A stretch of DNA of 44,799 nt from CAZPBC01 sp964584775 (GTDB lineage Bacteria > Chlamydiota > Chlamydiia > Chlamydiales > SLFE01). The stretch is taken from NCBI GenBank assembly GCA_964584775.1, contig CAZPBC010000013.1, positions 1-44,799 on the forward strand, written 5' to 3'. The notes beneath the pieces are model-generated. The model had not been told where the DNA came from and did not search any database. It worked only from the letters and a program-made list of their open reading frames with translations. Of the stretch, positions 7,803 through 16,808 are shown piece after piece (position 1 is the first letter of the stretch; each line of letters begins with the position of its first letter). The translations under genes were made by a program, and so were the position numbers.

Positions 7803-8707
7803 CTGTCCGTGACCTCACTGTCCTTGGCTGCTCATCCCAACAGCCCACCCGCCACCGCAACCACGGCGCCTACCTGTTCCGCTGGAACTGTCAGGGGCTG
7901 CTCTTTGATCCAGGCGAGGGAACCCAAAGACAGTTTATCTTTGCCAATACCGCACCGACTGCTGTGAACTACATCTTCGTCTCCCACTTCCACGGCGACC
8001 ACTGCCTCGGCCTCGGCTCCTTTTTGATGCGCCTCAACCTCGACAAAGTGACCCACCCGATCCACTGCTTCTATCCTGCGAGTGGAAAAAAGTATTTCGA
8101 CCGCCTCCGCTACGGCACGATCTACCACGAAACCATCCAAGTCGTAGAACATCCGATCGACTCTGAGGGAGTCGTTTACAAGGATGAAAATTTTGAGGTG
8201 GAAGCGCGCTTCCTCCAGCACGGTGTTCAAAATATCGGCTGGCGTGTCACTGAGCCAGACGAAAGAAAGTTTGACCCCAAAAAGTTGAAAGAGAAGGGGG
8301 TCCTCGGCCGCGCTGTACGCGATATTGAAGAGACAGGAGAAATCACCGTTAACGGGCAGAAGGTGACCATCGACGAAGTCAGCTGGATCCGGAAAGGAGA
8401 CTCGATCGCCGTGGTCTTAGACACACGCCCCTGCGAAAATGCGCTACAGCTAGCCAAAGGAGCCCGTCTTCTCCTTGCTGAGAGCACCTACCTGGACTCT
8501 GAGAGAGCTCTTGCAAAGCAGTACCTCCACTTGACAGCGAAGGAAGCAGCCGAGATCGCCAAAGAGGCCGGTGCTGAAGAGCTTATCCTCACCCACTTCT
8601 CTGCCCGCTATACCGACACTGTCCTTTTCGAAGAAGAGGCCCGCACCGTTTTCCCCAACAGCCACGCCTCTGAAGATCTCAAGGTCTTCACTTTCCCAAA
8701 AAAATGA
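7799..8707 (+). CDS. rnz: Ribonuclease Z (tRNA 3' processing endonuclease)
   Basis: 302 aa, the normal length for bacterial short-form RNase Z. It removes the 3' trailer from tRNA precursors. The metallo-beta-lactamase signature SHFHGDHCLG (His63, His65, Asp67, His68) is intact, as are later metal ligands near LLLAESTYL and LTHFSARY. I place the start at the ATG at 7799, which overlaps the rhomboid stop as ATGA and has GGAG 7 nt upstream; a GTG at 7787 is an alternative. The gene converges on the caspase-like gene with only 4 bp between stops. Confidence 0.93.
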   Translation: MTVRDLTVLGCSSQQPTRHRNHGAYLFRWNCQGLLFDPGEGTQRQFIFANTAPTAVNYIFVSHFHGDHCLGLGSFLMRLNLDKVTHPIHCFYPASGKKYFDRLRYGTIYHETIQVVEHPIDSEGVVYKDENFEVEARFLQHGVQNIGWRVTEPDERKFDPKKLKEKGVLGRAVRDIEETGEITVNGQKVTIDEVSWIRKGDSIAVVLDTRPCENALQLAKGARLLLAESTYLDSERALAKQYLHLTAKEAAEIAKEAGAEELILTHFSARYTDTVLFEEEARTVFPNSHASEDLKVFTFPKK

Positions 8708-8711
8708 TAGA

Positions 8712-9407
8712 TTATTTGATTTCCCAATAGGGAGTCTGCTTCACCCGCAGCCGCGCCGACGCGTCCATCAATAGAGCCTCCCAGGTGACATTTTTTGTTC
8801 CGGAGAGCTTCCAGAAAAGATCTTGGAGGAGCGAGAGTGTAAAGCAGCTTCCATACCGATCGTAAGCCCAAGAAACCTCCCCTGGTGAAGCCGAGCTTAC
8901 GATAACAGAGCTAACTTCACTGAGAAAAAGGCGTTTTAGATTGTCTCGCACTCGCTCTTTATTCCATGTGATAGCCCTGAGCTTATCGACATCTTCTGCC
9001 GTCGCATTGCAGCAATCGACCAGCCTCCAGTAAAAACGCGGGTTCAATGATTCCACAAAGGAGTCAATCAAGAGGGTATCTATCGCGCTTCGGTCTCCAC
9101 TAAAGTAAAGATAGGGCCAAGGGTCTTTTTTCTCATCAAGCCGGCCCCCGTGCCCTGAAAAATAGAAAACAAAGAGATCGTCCTGCTCGACCCTAACCTG
9201 TGTCATGGCATCTAAAAGCTGGCGATAAGTCAGCTTTTTCCCGTCCAGCATATGAGGCTCATAGGTCATCTCAAGGGAGCGCGCGACCTCTTCAAACGTT
9301 TGGTCAAGAAGTGAGCGGTTTTTGACCATTGCACTCCCGACATCAGGATCTAGAGTGTCAAATACAAAGAGTGCATGGAGGGCTGCAGCGAAAAAACAGA
9401 AATTCAT
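8712..9407 (-). CDS. Caspase-like (peptidase C14, metacaspase) protein
   Basis: 231 aa. The sequence follows the caspase p20 pattern: first strand LHALFVFDT (about 10-18), then DDLFVFYFSGHGGR with catalytic His86, then VDCCNA with the catalytic Cys at 133 (Asp-x-Cys). Both dyad residues are present, so the enzyme could be active. Bacterial C14 proteases cut after Arg/Lys or Asp depending on subfamily; I cannot tell which here. The N-terminus (MNFCFFAAA) is short and hydrophobic but not a typical signal peptide. Its ATG overlaps the stop of the upstream gene as ATGA, so the two proteins are probably made together. It could act on its partner, on the cell's own proteins or on host proteins; this is unknown. 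Confidence 0.82.
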   Translation of the reverse strand: MNFCFFAAALHALFVFDTLDPDVGSAMVKNRSLLDQTFEEVARSLEMTYEPHMLDGKKLTYRQLLDAMTQVRVEQDDLFVFYFSGHGGRLDEKKDPWPYLYFSGDRSAIDTLLIDSFVESLNPRFYWRLVDCCNATAEDVDKLRAITWNKERVRDNLKRLFLSEVSSVIVSSASPGEVSWAYDRYGSCFTLSLLQDLFWKLSGTKNVTWEALLMDASARLRVKQTPYWEIK

Positions 9408-9817
9408 GCGGCCTTCTGACAGATCAAAAGAGACTCGATGATCTCGCGGGCCTCAGCATCGCTCAACTCTAAAATCACACAGCGCTCCTCTTCTTCCATT
9501 TTGAGTTGAAGCGTTTGTAGACTCAAGACAATGCGCAGCCCCTCGCTTCCAAACTGAAGACTTCCTTTTGGAATGAATGGTGAACGGCGATTCATCCCCC
9601 AGAGGTAGTTGCGGTCATTCAACAAAAATGCCTTTAAACTTTCGATCTCGCTTTTGCAAAGCGCTACCCCTACTGTTCCTTCCTTATCGGGGTAGTAGGT
9701 CACCGCTGTGGCTTCTGCTATCTGCTGAAACCACTCCTCTCCGATCTGAGCTTCGACCTGCTTCGAGTTCAACATAAAAACAGTCGAGACTAAAAATAAA
9801 ACTTTGAACAAACCCAT
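9404..9817 (-). CDS. Small exported protein coupled to the caspase-like gene
   Basis: 137 aa. I choose the ATG at 9817 because GGAGG lies 8 nt upstream; an ATG two codons earlier (9823) would be only 2 nt from it. Residues 1-21 are a signal peptide (GLFKVLFLVSTVFMLNSKQVEA). The mature part is about 115 residues, mixed alpha/beta, with two Cys (ALCKSE, LLICQ), and I recognise no family. It is the first gene of a two-gene unit with the caspase-like protease through a 4-bp stop/start overlap, suggesting a shared function such as substrate, inhibitor or periplasmic sensor. Confidence 0.7.
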   Translation of the reverse strand: MGLFKVLFLVSTVFMLNSKQVEAQIGEEWFQQIAEATAVTYYPDKEGTVGVALCKSEIESLKAFLLNDRNYLWGMNRRSPFIPKGSLQFGSEGLRIVLSLQTLQLKMEEEERCVILELSDAEAREIIESLLICQKAA

Positions 9818-9823
9818 ATACAT

Positions 9824-10279
9824 ATCCTCCGACCCTCTATTTTATCTAGATTAAGGTGTTTTCAGGTAGCCCATTTTCACAAGCAGCTGAACAACAAATT
9901 CTTCGCCAATCACCAGCCCATCCTCTTAGGATAAACACGCATTCAGACTCGGCAGTGAAAGCAGATGTTGAATGCCTTCACAAAGAAAGACATGCCTACA
10001 CTCTCTACAATCGAAACCACTGCATGCAAAGCCAATGGAAGGATCACGCATACACGTTTTGCAAGAAGGGGAAGATCCTGGTGCGGTTTTCGGCTGTGAT
10101 GGAGAACCCATTCAGAAGGCTGTGTAAAGTAGGCATAAGGTGAAAGCATAACACGACCTCATTTTCTGAAAATCATATCACGTTATTTTGATATACTTAC
10201 AGGGTAAAAAATACGATATCATCAACAGCATCACCCCCTCTTCCCGATAATCATCAAATAGAAGTAAACTATTGAAATC
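9824..10279. other. Intergenic region with a possible decayed cysteine-rich gene
   Basis: 456 bp without a convincing gene. On the minus strand (10111-9926) a short frame contains a zinc-finger-like Cys/His pattern (SCKTCM, FACSGFDCRECRH), but a stop codon immediately precedes its ATG, and a second frame (10149-9943) covers the upstream part. This could be a frameshifted remnant. Three ATATCA/TGATAT half-sites occur at 10175-10180, 10189-10194 and 10216-10221, upstream of xerC. Confidence 0.35.
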
Positions 10280-11242
10280 ATGTACCGTTCAGCACTCCAC
10301 TTTCTGCAGCATCTCCAGGTGGCAAGACAGCTCTCCCCACACACACTGCGCAACTATGCTATCGATCTAAACGATTTCCGTTTTTGGCTGTTGAAAGATC
10401 AAGAGCCGAAGAAGCTCCCTCCCCATGTTGACGAGGTCCAAATCCAGGAGAGTGAAGAGGACTACCCCCTCACAAAAATTGAGCTGCGCACGCTTCGAGA
10501 GTACCTGTTTCACCTAACCGAAAAGGAAGTCCATCGAAAAACAATTGTCAGGCGCCTTGCCTGCCTGCGCAGTTTTTTCAAATATGCGGAGGGGAAAGGC
10601 TGGGTCGAGGTCAACCCCACTGAGGGGCTCACCAACCCCAAGTTAGAAAAGAAGATCCCCCACCCACTCACCTATGCAGAGGTGGAACAGCTTTTTCTAC
10701 AACCCGATCTTTCCACTCTTTTAGGACGCCGTGATCGAGCCATCCTAGAGCTCTTTTACAGCTCGGGCCTCCGGGTTCAGGAGCTCGTGGGCCTCAATCG
10801 ATCGGATCTGGATCCTGAAAACCTTCTTTTACAGGTGCGAGGAAAGGGCAAGAAGGAGCGGATCGTGCCCCTCACCCCCGGTGCACGCGACTGGATCCAG
10901 GCCTATCTCGAAGATGGAGAGCGCTACGAAGAGATCCATGGCCACTACGCCGAAAGAGACAAACGTGCCATTTTTTTGAATCGCTTTGGAGAACGCCTCA
11001 GTGAGCGCTCTGTGGACCGCAAGTTCGACCTCTACCTGAAGGCGAGTGGGCTGGCGGGTAAAGCGACCCCTCACACGATCCGTCATACGATCGCCACCCA
11101 CTGGCTGGAGATGGGAATGGACCTCAAAACGATCCAAGAGCTCCTAGGCCATAGCAATCTCTCTACAACAACGATTTACACAAAAGTCTCTCCTAAATTA
11201 AAAAAGGAGGTCTATGAGCAATCGCACCCCAGAGCTTTCTAA
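10280..11242 (+). CDS. xerC: Tyrosine recombinase XerC
   Basis: 320 aa, the usual Xer length. XerC with XerD resolves chromosome dimers at dif. The N-terminal SAM-like domain (residues 1-105) carries SPHTLRNYAIDL. The catalytic domain has the full set: Arg165 (SGLRVQEL), Lys in GKGKKERIVP, His265/Arg268 (PHTIRH), His291 (LGHSNLSTT) and nucleophile Tyr300 (TIYTKVS). It is a housekeeping Xer rather than a phage integrase in length and motifs, and no attachment-site repeats were seen nearby. Its 3' end overlaps astD by 29 bp and contains the astD Shine-Dalgarno, so it begins a run of overlapping genes. I found no Shine-Dalgarno for xerC itself. Confidence 0.92.
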   Translation: MYRSALHFLQHLQVARQLSPHTLRNYAIDLNDFRFWLLKDQEPKKLPPHVDEVQIQESEEDYPLTKIELRTLREYLFHLTEKEVHRKTIVRRLACLRSFFKYAEGKGWVEVNPTEGLTNPKLEKKIPHPLTYAEVEQLFLQPDLSTLLGRRDRAILELFYSSGLRVQELVGLNRSDLDPENLLLQVRGKGKKERIVPLTPGARDWIQAYLEDGERYEEIHGHYAERDKRAIFLNRFGERLSERSVDRKFDLYLKASGLAGKATPHTIRHTIATHWLEMGMDLKTIQELLGHSNLSTTTIYTKVSPKLKKEVYEQSHPRAF

Positions 11243-12707
11243 GCCGACCCGTCGCGGTCTCTATGTCGGTGGAGAGTGGATCTCCGGCTATGGCAAACCC
11301 CTCAAATCGACCGATCCCTATAACGGGGAGCTGCTTTACGAAGCTCGAATGGCCGCTCCAACCGATGTCTCTCGGGCCGTCTCTGCTGCAAAGAATAAGA
11401 GTTATCGCTGGATGGCCATGTCCCTCGAAGAGCGTCTCAACTATGTACGTGCTTTCGAGAAGGAGCTAAAGGACGTACAGGAAAAGCTCGCTCTCACGAT
11501 CTCTCAAGAGGTGGGTAAACCGTTATGGGAAGCCAAAACAGAGGTTGCAGCCGCCATCGCTAAGGTTGGTATCTCGATCCAAAGCTACGAAGAACGCTGC
11601 AAAAGCATCCATTTTGAAAAGGGATCTACCCGATTCGAGACTCGACACCGCGCCCACGGGGTCGTCGCTGTCCTTGGCCCATTCAACTTTCCCCTACACC
11701 TCCCCAATGGACACATCGTCCCCGCCCTGATCGCAGGAAACACAGTCATCTTCAAGCCGAGTGATCAAACTCCCCTCGTCGGAGAAATGATGGTCCAGTG
11801 CTGGGAGCGTGCAGGAGTGCCTCCTGGCGTCGTGAACCTTCTACAAGGTCGAGGCGATATTGGAAAAGCACTCAGCGAAAATGAGGAGGTCGACGGAATC
11901 TTCTTCACAGGCAGCGTTGAGGTGGGAAAAGCGCTACAAAAAAGCCAAGCAGGGCATCTGGAGAAGATCCTCGCGCTTGAGCTTGGAGGAAACAATCCCC
12001 TCATTGTCAGCCATGTTTCTGATCTCGACGCGGCGGTCTACCAAGCGATTCTCTCTTCTTATATCACCACCGGGCAACGGTGCACGGCAGCAAGACGGAT
12101 GATCGTCATCGACAGCGAAAGCAACCGCCGTTTTGTTGAGAAGTTTATCGACAAAACCCTCGAGCTCAAAGTGGGTCACTTTAAAGAAGAGCCTGAGCCC
12201 TTCCTCGGTCCCCTGATTTCAGAAGCGGCGGTCGTGCGAGCCCTCACCGCGCAGTCTGCACTCCAGGCTTTTGGTGGAACCTCCCTGATCCGTCTGGAGC
12301 ACCTCCGCCCAGGTACCGGACTCGTCTGCCCCGGTCTCATTGATGTGACCGAGGTCGAAAATCTCCCTGACAAAGAACTCTTCGCTCCGCTTTTGCAGCT
12401 CATCTGGGTGAATAGTCTCGGTGAAGCGATCGCGGTTGCTTCAAAAACCAAATTTGGCCTCTCTGCATCCCTTTTCTCAGACTCTAAGGAAGAGTACGAC
12501 TATGTTTACCCTCGACTCAAAGCGGGCTTGATCAACTGGAACCAGCCAACGACAGGGGCTTCGAGTGCGCAGCCTTTCGGTGGTGTGGGTTTAAGTGGCA
12601 ACCACCGTCCAAGTGCCTACTACGCTGCTGACTACTGTGCCTACCCCATCGCCTCCACCTGCTCCGACCAACTCATCTTACCAGAAACCCCTCTCCCAGG
12701 GATCTAA
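11214..12707 (+). CDS. astD: N-succinylglutamate 5-semialdehyde dehydrogenase
   Basis: 497 aa, normal for AstD. It is an NAD-dependent aldehyde dehydrogenase that oxidises succinylglutamate semialdehyde to succinylglutamate, the fourth step of arginine succinyltransferase catabolism. The nucleophile Cys290 (GQRCTAARR) and general base Glu256 (LELGGNNPL) are intact, and GPFNFPLHLPNGHIVPAL is typical of the AstD branch. The ATG at 11214 follows a full AAGGAGG by 3 nt. astB lies 1 nt downstream of the stop, which supports the specific assignment over a generic aldehyde dehydrogenase. astA, astC and astE are not in the window. Confidence 0.9.
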   Translation: MSNRTPELSKPTRRGLYVGGEWISGYGKPLKSTDPYNGELLYEARMAAPTDVSRAVSAAKNKSYRWMAMSLEERLNYVRAFEKELKDVQEKLALTISQEVGKPLWEAKTEVAAAIAKVGISIQSYEERCKSIHFEKGSTRFETRHRAHGVVAVLGPFNFPLHLPNGHIVPALIAGNTVIFKPSDQTPLVGEMMVQCWERAGVPPGVVNLLQGRGDIGKALSENEEVDGIFFTGSVEVGKALQKSQAGHLEKILALELGGNNPLIVSHVSDLDAAVYQAILSSYITTGQRCTAARRMIVIDSESNRRFVEKFIDKTLELKVGHFKEEPEPFLGPLISEAAVVRALTAQSALQAFGGTSLIRLEHLRPGTGLVCPGLIDVTEVENLPDKELFAPLLQLIWVNSLGEAIAVASKTKFGLSASLFSDSKEEYDYVYPRLKAGLINWNQPTTGASSAQPFGGVGLSGNHRPSAYYAADYCAYPIASTCSDQLILPETPLPGI

Positions 12708-12708
12708 G

Positions 12709-13998
12709 ATGGTCGATGTGCACTTCGATGGACTCGTCGGACCCACGCACACCTTTGGAGGCCTCGCCGCCGGAAATCTCGCTTCCATGGGCTCGAAAGA
12801 GCTCATATCCTCTCCCAAACAAGCCGCCCTAGAGGGTTTGAAAAAGATGGAGATGTTGCACAGTCTCGGGGTGAAGCAGGCTCTCCTCCCTCCGCACGAA
12901 CGCCCACACCTCCCCACCCTGCGTGAAAAGGGATTTACAGGATCCGACTCACACATCCTCGACCAAGTTTACAAGGTTAAACCCGAGCTTCTCTATAGCG
13001 TCTCCTCTGCAAGTGCGATGTGGGTCGCGAACAGCTTCACAGCTGCTGCATCGGCTGACACGCAGGATCAGAAGGTCCATCTCACCCCTGCTAGCCTCCT
13101 CTCCCACCTTCACCGCTCTATTGAGCCGCCCTTCACCCAAGCCGTTTTGCAAAAAATCTTCTCTGACAAGAGACTCTTCACCATCCACTCCCCCGTCCCT
13201 TTTCCTGATGAAGGAGCCGCCAACCATGTGCGGTTTGCAGACTCCCTCCAGCTTTTTGTCTGGTCAGATTCAGGGAAAGAACAGAAAGGAACCTTTCCAC
13301 GAAGACAGAGTTTACAAGCTTCCATCGCAGTCGCGAAACAACACCAGCTCGACAAAGGCAAAACTCTTTTTGCGGAGCAAAACCAAGAGGCCATTGAAGC
13401 AGGTGTCTTTCACAACGATGTGATTTCCTGCGGAATAGAAAATTTCTTTCTTTTTCATGAAAAGAGCTTTGAAGATCAAGCCCAAGTCCTTGCTTCATTA
13501 CAAGAAAAAGCAGACGGAAAGCTGATTTTGAGAGAGGTGAAAGAGATCACTCTTCAAGAGGCGGTCCAAAGCTACCTCTTCAACAGCGAACTCGTTCAAA
13601 CAGAGAGCGGAATCGTCATGGTCTTGCCCTCCCAGTGCCAAGAGATCCCTTCTGTGAAAGCCGTCGCAGACCAGCTTCTCGAAGATCCTGACTCCCCCAT
13701 CCAAACCCTCCTCTTCGTCAGCCTCCGCGAGAGCATGAGAAACGGCGGTGGACCGGCTTGCCTACAAGCCAAAATCCCGCTAAAAGAAGAGGAGATCGAA
13801 GCAATGGAAGGGAGAGTTTTGCTAGATTCAAATCTGATCAACGAGCTAAAGCAGTGGGTCGAAAAACACTACCGCGACCGCCTTTCTCTGAATGACCTCA
13901 GAGACCCGCAACTCTTAACAGAAACGCGTGAAGCCCTTGACGAACTCACCCAAATCCTTCAACTTGGAGCTCTTTACCCGTTTCAACACGTTTCATGA
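12709..13998 (+). CDS. astB: N-succinylarginine dihydrolase
   Basis: 429 aa from the ATG at 12709, slightly shorter than E. coli AstB. The enzyme hydrolyses succinylarginine to succinylornithine, CO2 and ammonia. The start is supported by conserved MVDVHFDGLVGPTHTFGG immediately after it and AGGGA about 6 nt upstream; an in-frame extension to 12595 would lie wholly inside astD. The pentein-fold catalytic Cys351 is in GGGPACL, and VFHNDVISCG carries a catalytic His. Its stop overlaps the next start (ATGA at 13995-13998). With astD it makes two consecutive-pathway enzymes; the aminotransferase step between them (AstC) must be elsewhere or replaced. Confidence 0.92.
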   Translation: MVDVHFDGLVGPTHTFGGLAAGNLASMGSKELISSPKQAALEGLKKMEMLHSLGVKQALLPPHERPHLPTLREKGFTGSDSHILDQVYKVKPELLYSVSSASAMWVANSFTAAASADTQDQKVHLTPASLLSHLHRSIEPPFTQAVLQKIFSDKRLFTIHSPVPFPDEGAANHVRFADSLQLFVWSDSGKEQKGTFPRRQSLQASIAVAKQHQLDKGKTLFAEQNQEAIEAGVFHNDVISCGIENFFLFHEKSFEDQAQVLASLQEKADGKLILREVKEITLQEAVQSYLFNSELVQTESGIVMVLPSQCQEIPSVKAVADQLLEDPDSPIQTLLFVSLRESMRNGGGPACLQAKIPLKEEEIEAMEGRVLLDSNLINELKQWVEKHYRDRLSLNDLRDPQLLTETREALDELTQILQLGALYPFQHVS

Positions 13999-16769
13999 AG
14001 CTATTCGAGAGATTAAAAAAAGAGCTCGAGGGAGCCGTTTACGCAGACGAGGTGACACGCGTTGCCTACAGCGTCGACGCCTCCATCTATCAAGTCGTTC
14101 CACAAGTGGTCGTTCTCCCGAAAGGACGTGAAGACCTCCGCCGCCTCCTTCAGATCGCCCAAGAAGAGCGCGTTTCGGTCACCCCCCGCGGCGCTGCAAC
14201 CGGGATCACAGGAAGCTGTCTTGGGCAGGGAATCGTTCTCGATCTCTCAACCTGCCTCACAGAAATTCTAGAGATCGACCGCGAAAAGAGAACCGTCACT
14301 GTGGAAGCGGGAGTGGTTCAAGATGAACTGAACGCCGCTCTTCACCCTTATGGGTTTCGACTCGGTCCCAACACCTCTACTGGTAACCGCGCCACACTAG
14401 GTGGAATGGTTGCAAACAATGCCGCAGGAAGCCACTCACTCGTCTGGGGACAAATGTCGGACCACCTTCTTGAAGCAGAAGGGCTTCTGATGGGAGGGGA
14501 AGCGTTCACATTCAAAAAAGAAGCAACCCATAACTCCCACCCGATCCTTCAACGACTGAAGAAGATCCAAGAGAAGTACCGCCCAGAGATTGAAGCCCAT
14601 TTCCCTAAAGTCAAAAGGCGGGTGACAGGGTACAACCTCGACGCTCTTTTGACGGACGGTGAGATCTGCCTCCCTCGCTTACTGGCGGGGTCGGAAGGCA
14701 CGCTAGCAGTTGTCACAGAGATGAAACTCAACATCGTGCCGATCCCCAAAAAAAGCACCCTTGTGCTTCTCTTTTTTGACGATTTAGTCGAGGCCTCAAA
14801 AGAGATCCCCTCTCTCCTTGAGCAGTCGCCCAGTTCCCTTGAACTGATCGATCGAGAAATTCTCCGAGCGGGTAAGCAGCTGGCAAAAATGGAGGAGGAG
14901 ATCACTTGGGTCAAAGGCGACCCAGCAGGCGTTTTTGTCCTCGAATTTTCAGGTGAGTCAGACAAGGAGGTGGAAGAGAAACTGAAAAAACTCAGCTTCT
15001 CTAAAACTCTTTTTGAGTCTGAGTTCGTGAAGGACGCACGTGCGAAAGAGGCGATCTGGAATGTACGAAAAGCAGGGTTAGAGCTGCTTCTCTCAAAGCG
15101 CTCCTACCAGCGTGCGGTCGCCTTCATCGAAGACATTGTCATCCCTCCCGAACATTTGCACGCCTTCTTCCAAAAATTCTTACATCTTCTCGAGACCTTT
15201 GGAAAAAGCTCAGGAATTTACGGGCATGTGGGTGAGGGCTGCCTACACCTCCGCCCCTACCTTGACCTACGCAGTGAAAAAGAAACTCTCAAAGAGATCA
15301 TGGCCCAGGTCGTTCAACTCGTACGACAGTTTGGAGGGGCGATGAGTGGAGAGCATGGCGACGGACGCATCCGCTCATGGCTCAACCCCGAACTTTTTGG
15401 AGAAGCTCTCTACGAAGCACACCGTGAAGTGAAACAAGCGTTCGATCCCCACCAGCTTCTCAATCCCCATATCATTGTCAACCCCCTTCCTGTTGATACC
15501 CACCTCAGGCCAGCACCTCAAGAGATCTCCACAGCACTTGACTTTTCTAAGGAGGGAGGTTTTGCACTCGCAGTCGACCTCTGTAACGGCAATGGCCTTT
15601 GCCGTAAACGCACCGGGACGATGTGCCCCTCTTTTCAAGCAACAGGAAAAGAGTTTGACTCTACCCGAGCAAGAGCCACAGCACTCAAAGGACTCCTCAC
15701 AGGTGACTTGAAAGCGAAGTCTTTAGCAGACCCAGAACTGAGACGCATTTTAGACCTTTGTCTCATGTGCAAAGGATGCAAGCGTGAGTGCCCTTCACAA
15801 GTCGATATGGCTAAGATGAAGACAGAGCTCCTCTATCAGTGGAACCAACAAAAGGGTGCCTCTTTACGGGACCGCCTCTTCGCGCACTTTGGAAAACTCA
15901 GCCTCCTCCTTTCAAAGCAGCCAACGTTTTTTAACTGGATCTTGAAGAGCCGCGTCGCGAGAAAAACTCAAAGTTTGTTTGGTATTGCCTCCAAGCGCAC
16001 TCTCCCCCAAGTTGCAGAGAAGAGATTCAGCCACTTATTCCAAGAATACAAACAGAAAAGCGCTCCGAAAAAAGTCTCTCTTTTCATCGACACCTACACC
16101 GAGTTCTACGTTCCGGAGATCGGCATCCACGCCGTGAAACTCTTGAATCAAATGGGTTTTGAAGTCTTAGCTCCTGAGTGGCACTGCTGTGGACGCACCC
16201 TCTTTTCCAAAGGCTTTATCGATGAGGCAAGAGAATCGCTTGAGCAACTTCTCACTCGGATCGACCCCTCCCTCCCTCTTCTCAGCCTCGAACCCAGTTG
16301 CCACTCGATGCTGGTCGATGACCTCCCCTCTCTCCTTCCCGGTAAAACGGTTCCCCAAGTGACCCCTATCGAAAACTTCCTGCTAGAACACGTCGACTCC
16401 CTTCAGGTGGTCGATGACACTCTCACGATCGCCGTTCACGACCACTGCCATCAAAAGGCACTCTACGGAAAGAGCTCTTTAGGAACGCTTTTAAGAAAAC
16501 TGCTCCCCTCAGCAAATGTCCATGAGATCGATTCCGGGTGCTGTGGGATGGCTGGATCCTTTGGATATGAGAAAGAGCACTATGACATCTCTCTAAAAGT
16601 TGCAGAAGTATCTCTTTTTAAATCGCTTAGGATGCTACCTAAAGAATCGGTGATCCTCTCTGCAGGCTTTTCTTGCCGGAGCCAGATTCGAGACCAGCAT
16701 GCCCCGAAAACCTACCACCCCATTGAGTTTTTGTCACTTATTTCCAGTGACTTAGATGATTTCAATTAA
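13995..16769 (+). CDS. FAD-linked oxidase / Fe-S dehydrogenase of the YdiJ (D-2-hydroxyglutarate dehydrogenase) type
   Basis: 924 aa. Order of domains: FAD_binding_4 (about 30-190, PRGAATGITGSCLGQG), FAD-oxidase C-terminal domain (about 240-490, GHVGEGCLHLRPYL and SGEHGDGRIRSW), two 4Fe-4S clusters (C530NGNGLC... and C589LMCKGCKRECP) and two CCG heterodisulphide-reductase-like motifs (HCCGRTLFSKG, GCCGMAGSFG). This one-chain fusion matches YdiJ; E. coli YdiJ is about 1,018 aa. Family members oxidise D-2-hydroxy acids (D-2-hydroxyglutarate, D-lactate) and pass electrons to quinone or another carrier. It is translationally coupled to astB, which would suit oxidation of a C5 hydroxy-acid linked to arginine/glutamate catabolism; the substrate is inferred, not shown. 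Confidence 0.85.
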   Translation: MKLFERLKKELEGAVYADEVTRVAYSVDASIYQVVPQVVVLPKGREDLRRLLQIAQEERVSVTPRGAATGITGSCLGQGIVLDLSTCLTEILEIDREKRTVTVEAGVVQDELNAALHPYGFRLGPNTSTGNRATLGGMVANNAAGSHSLVWGQMSDHLLEAEGLLMGGEAFTFKKEATHNSHPILQRLKKIQEKYRPEIEAHFPKVKRRVTGYNLDALLTDGEICLPRLLAGSEGTLAVVTEMKLNIVPIPKKSTLVLLFFDDLVEASKEIPSLLEQSPSSLELIDREILRAGKQLAKMEEEITWVKGDPAGVFVLEFSGESDKEVEEKLKKLSFSKTLFESEFVKDARAKEAIWNVRKAGLELLLSKRSYQRAVAFIEDIVIPPEHLHAFFQKFLHLLETFGKSSGIYGHVGEGCLHLRPYLDLRSEKETLKEIMAQVVQLVRQFGGAMSGEHGDGRIRSWLNPELFGEALYEAHREVKQAFDPHQLLNPHIIVNPLPVDTHLRPAPQEISTALDFSKEGGFALAVDLCNGNGLCRKRTGTMCPSFQATGKEFDSTRARATALKGLLTGDLKAKSLADPELRRILDLCLMCKGCKRECPSQVDMAKMKTELLYQWNQQKGASLRDRLFAHFGKLSLLLSKQPTFFNWILKSRVARKTQSLFGIASKRTLPQVAEKRFSHLFQEYKQKSAPKKVSLFIDTYTEFYVPEIGIHAVKLLNQMGFEVLAPEWHCCGRTLFSKGFIDEARESLEQLLTRIDPSLPLLSLEPSCHSMLVDDLPSLLPGKTVPQVTPIENFLLEHVDSLQVVDDTLTIAVHDHCHQKALYGKSSLGTLLRKLLPSANVHEIDSGCCGMAGSFGYEKEHYDISLKVAEVSLFKSLRMLPKESVILSAGFSCRSQIRDQHAPKTYHPIEFLSLISSDLDDFN

Positions 16770-16772
16770 AGA

Positions 16773-16802
16773 TTTACACCTAAAAATTAGAATGGGTAAG
16801 AT
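16773..16802 (+). promoter_or_regulatory. Sigma70-like promoter of the orf at 16809
   Basis: TTTACA (16773-16778), 18-bp spacer, TAAGAT (16797-16802). The ATG at 16809 is 6 nt beyond the -10 element, so transcription would start at or next to the start codon. Confidence 0.55.
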
Positions 16803-16808
16803 GAGGCT

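Noticed and set aside
10280..11242. XerC as an integrase marking a mobile island
   Set aside because: Length and motifs fit a housekeeping Xer, genes on both sides are metabolic, and no attachment repeats or tRNA were found.
12595..13998. AstB starting 38 codons earlier
   Set aside because: The extension lies inside astD and is low-complexity; the ATG at 12709 has a binding site and the conserved N-terminus.
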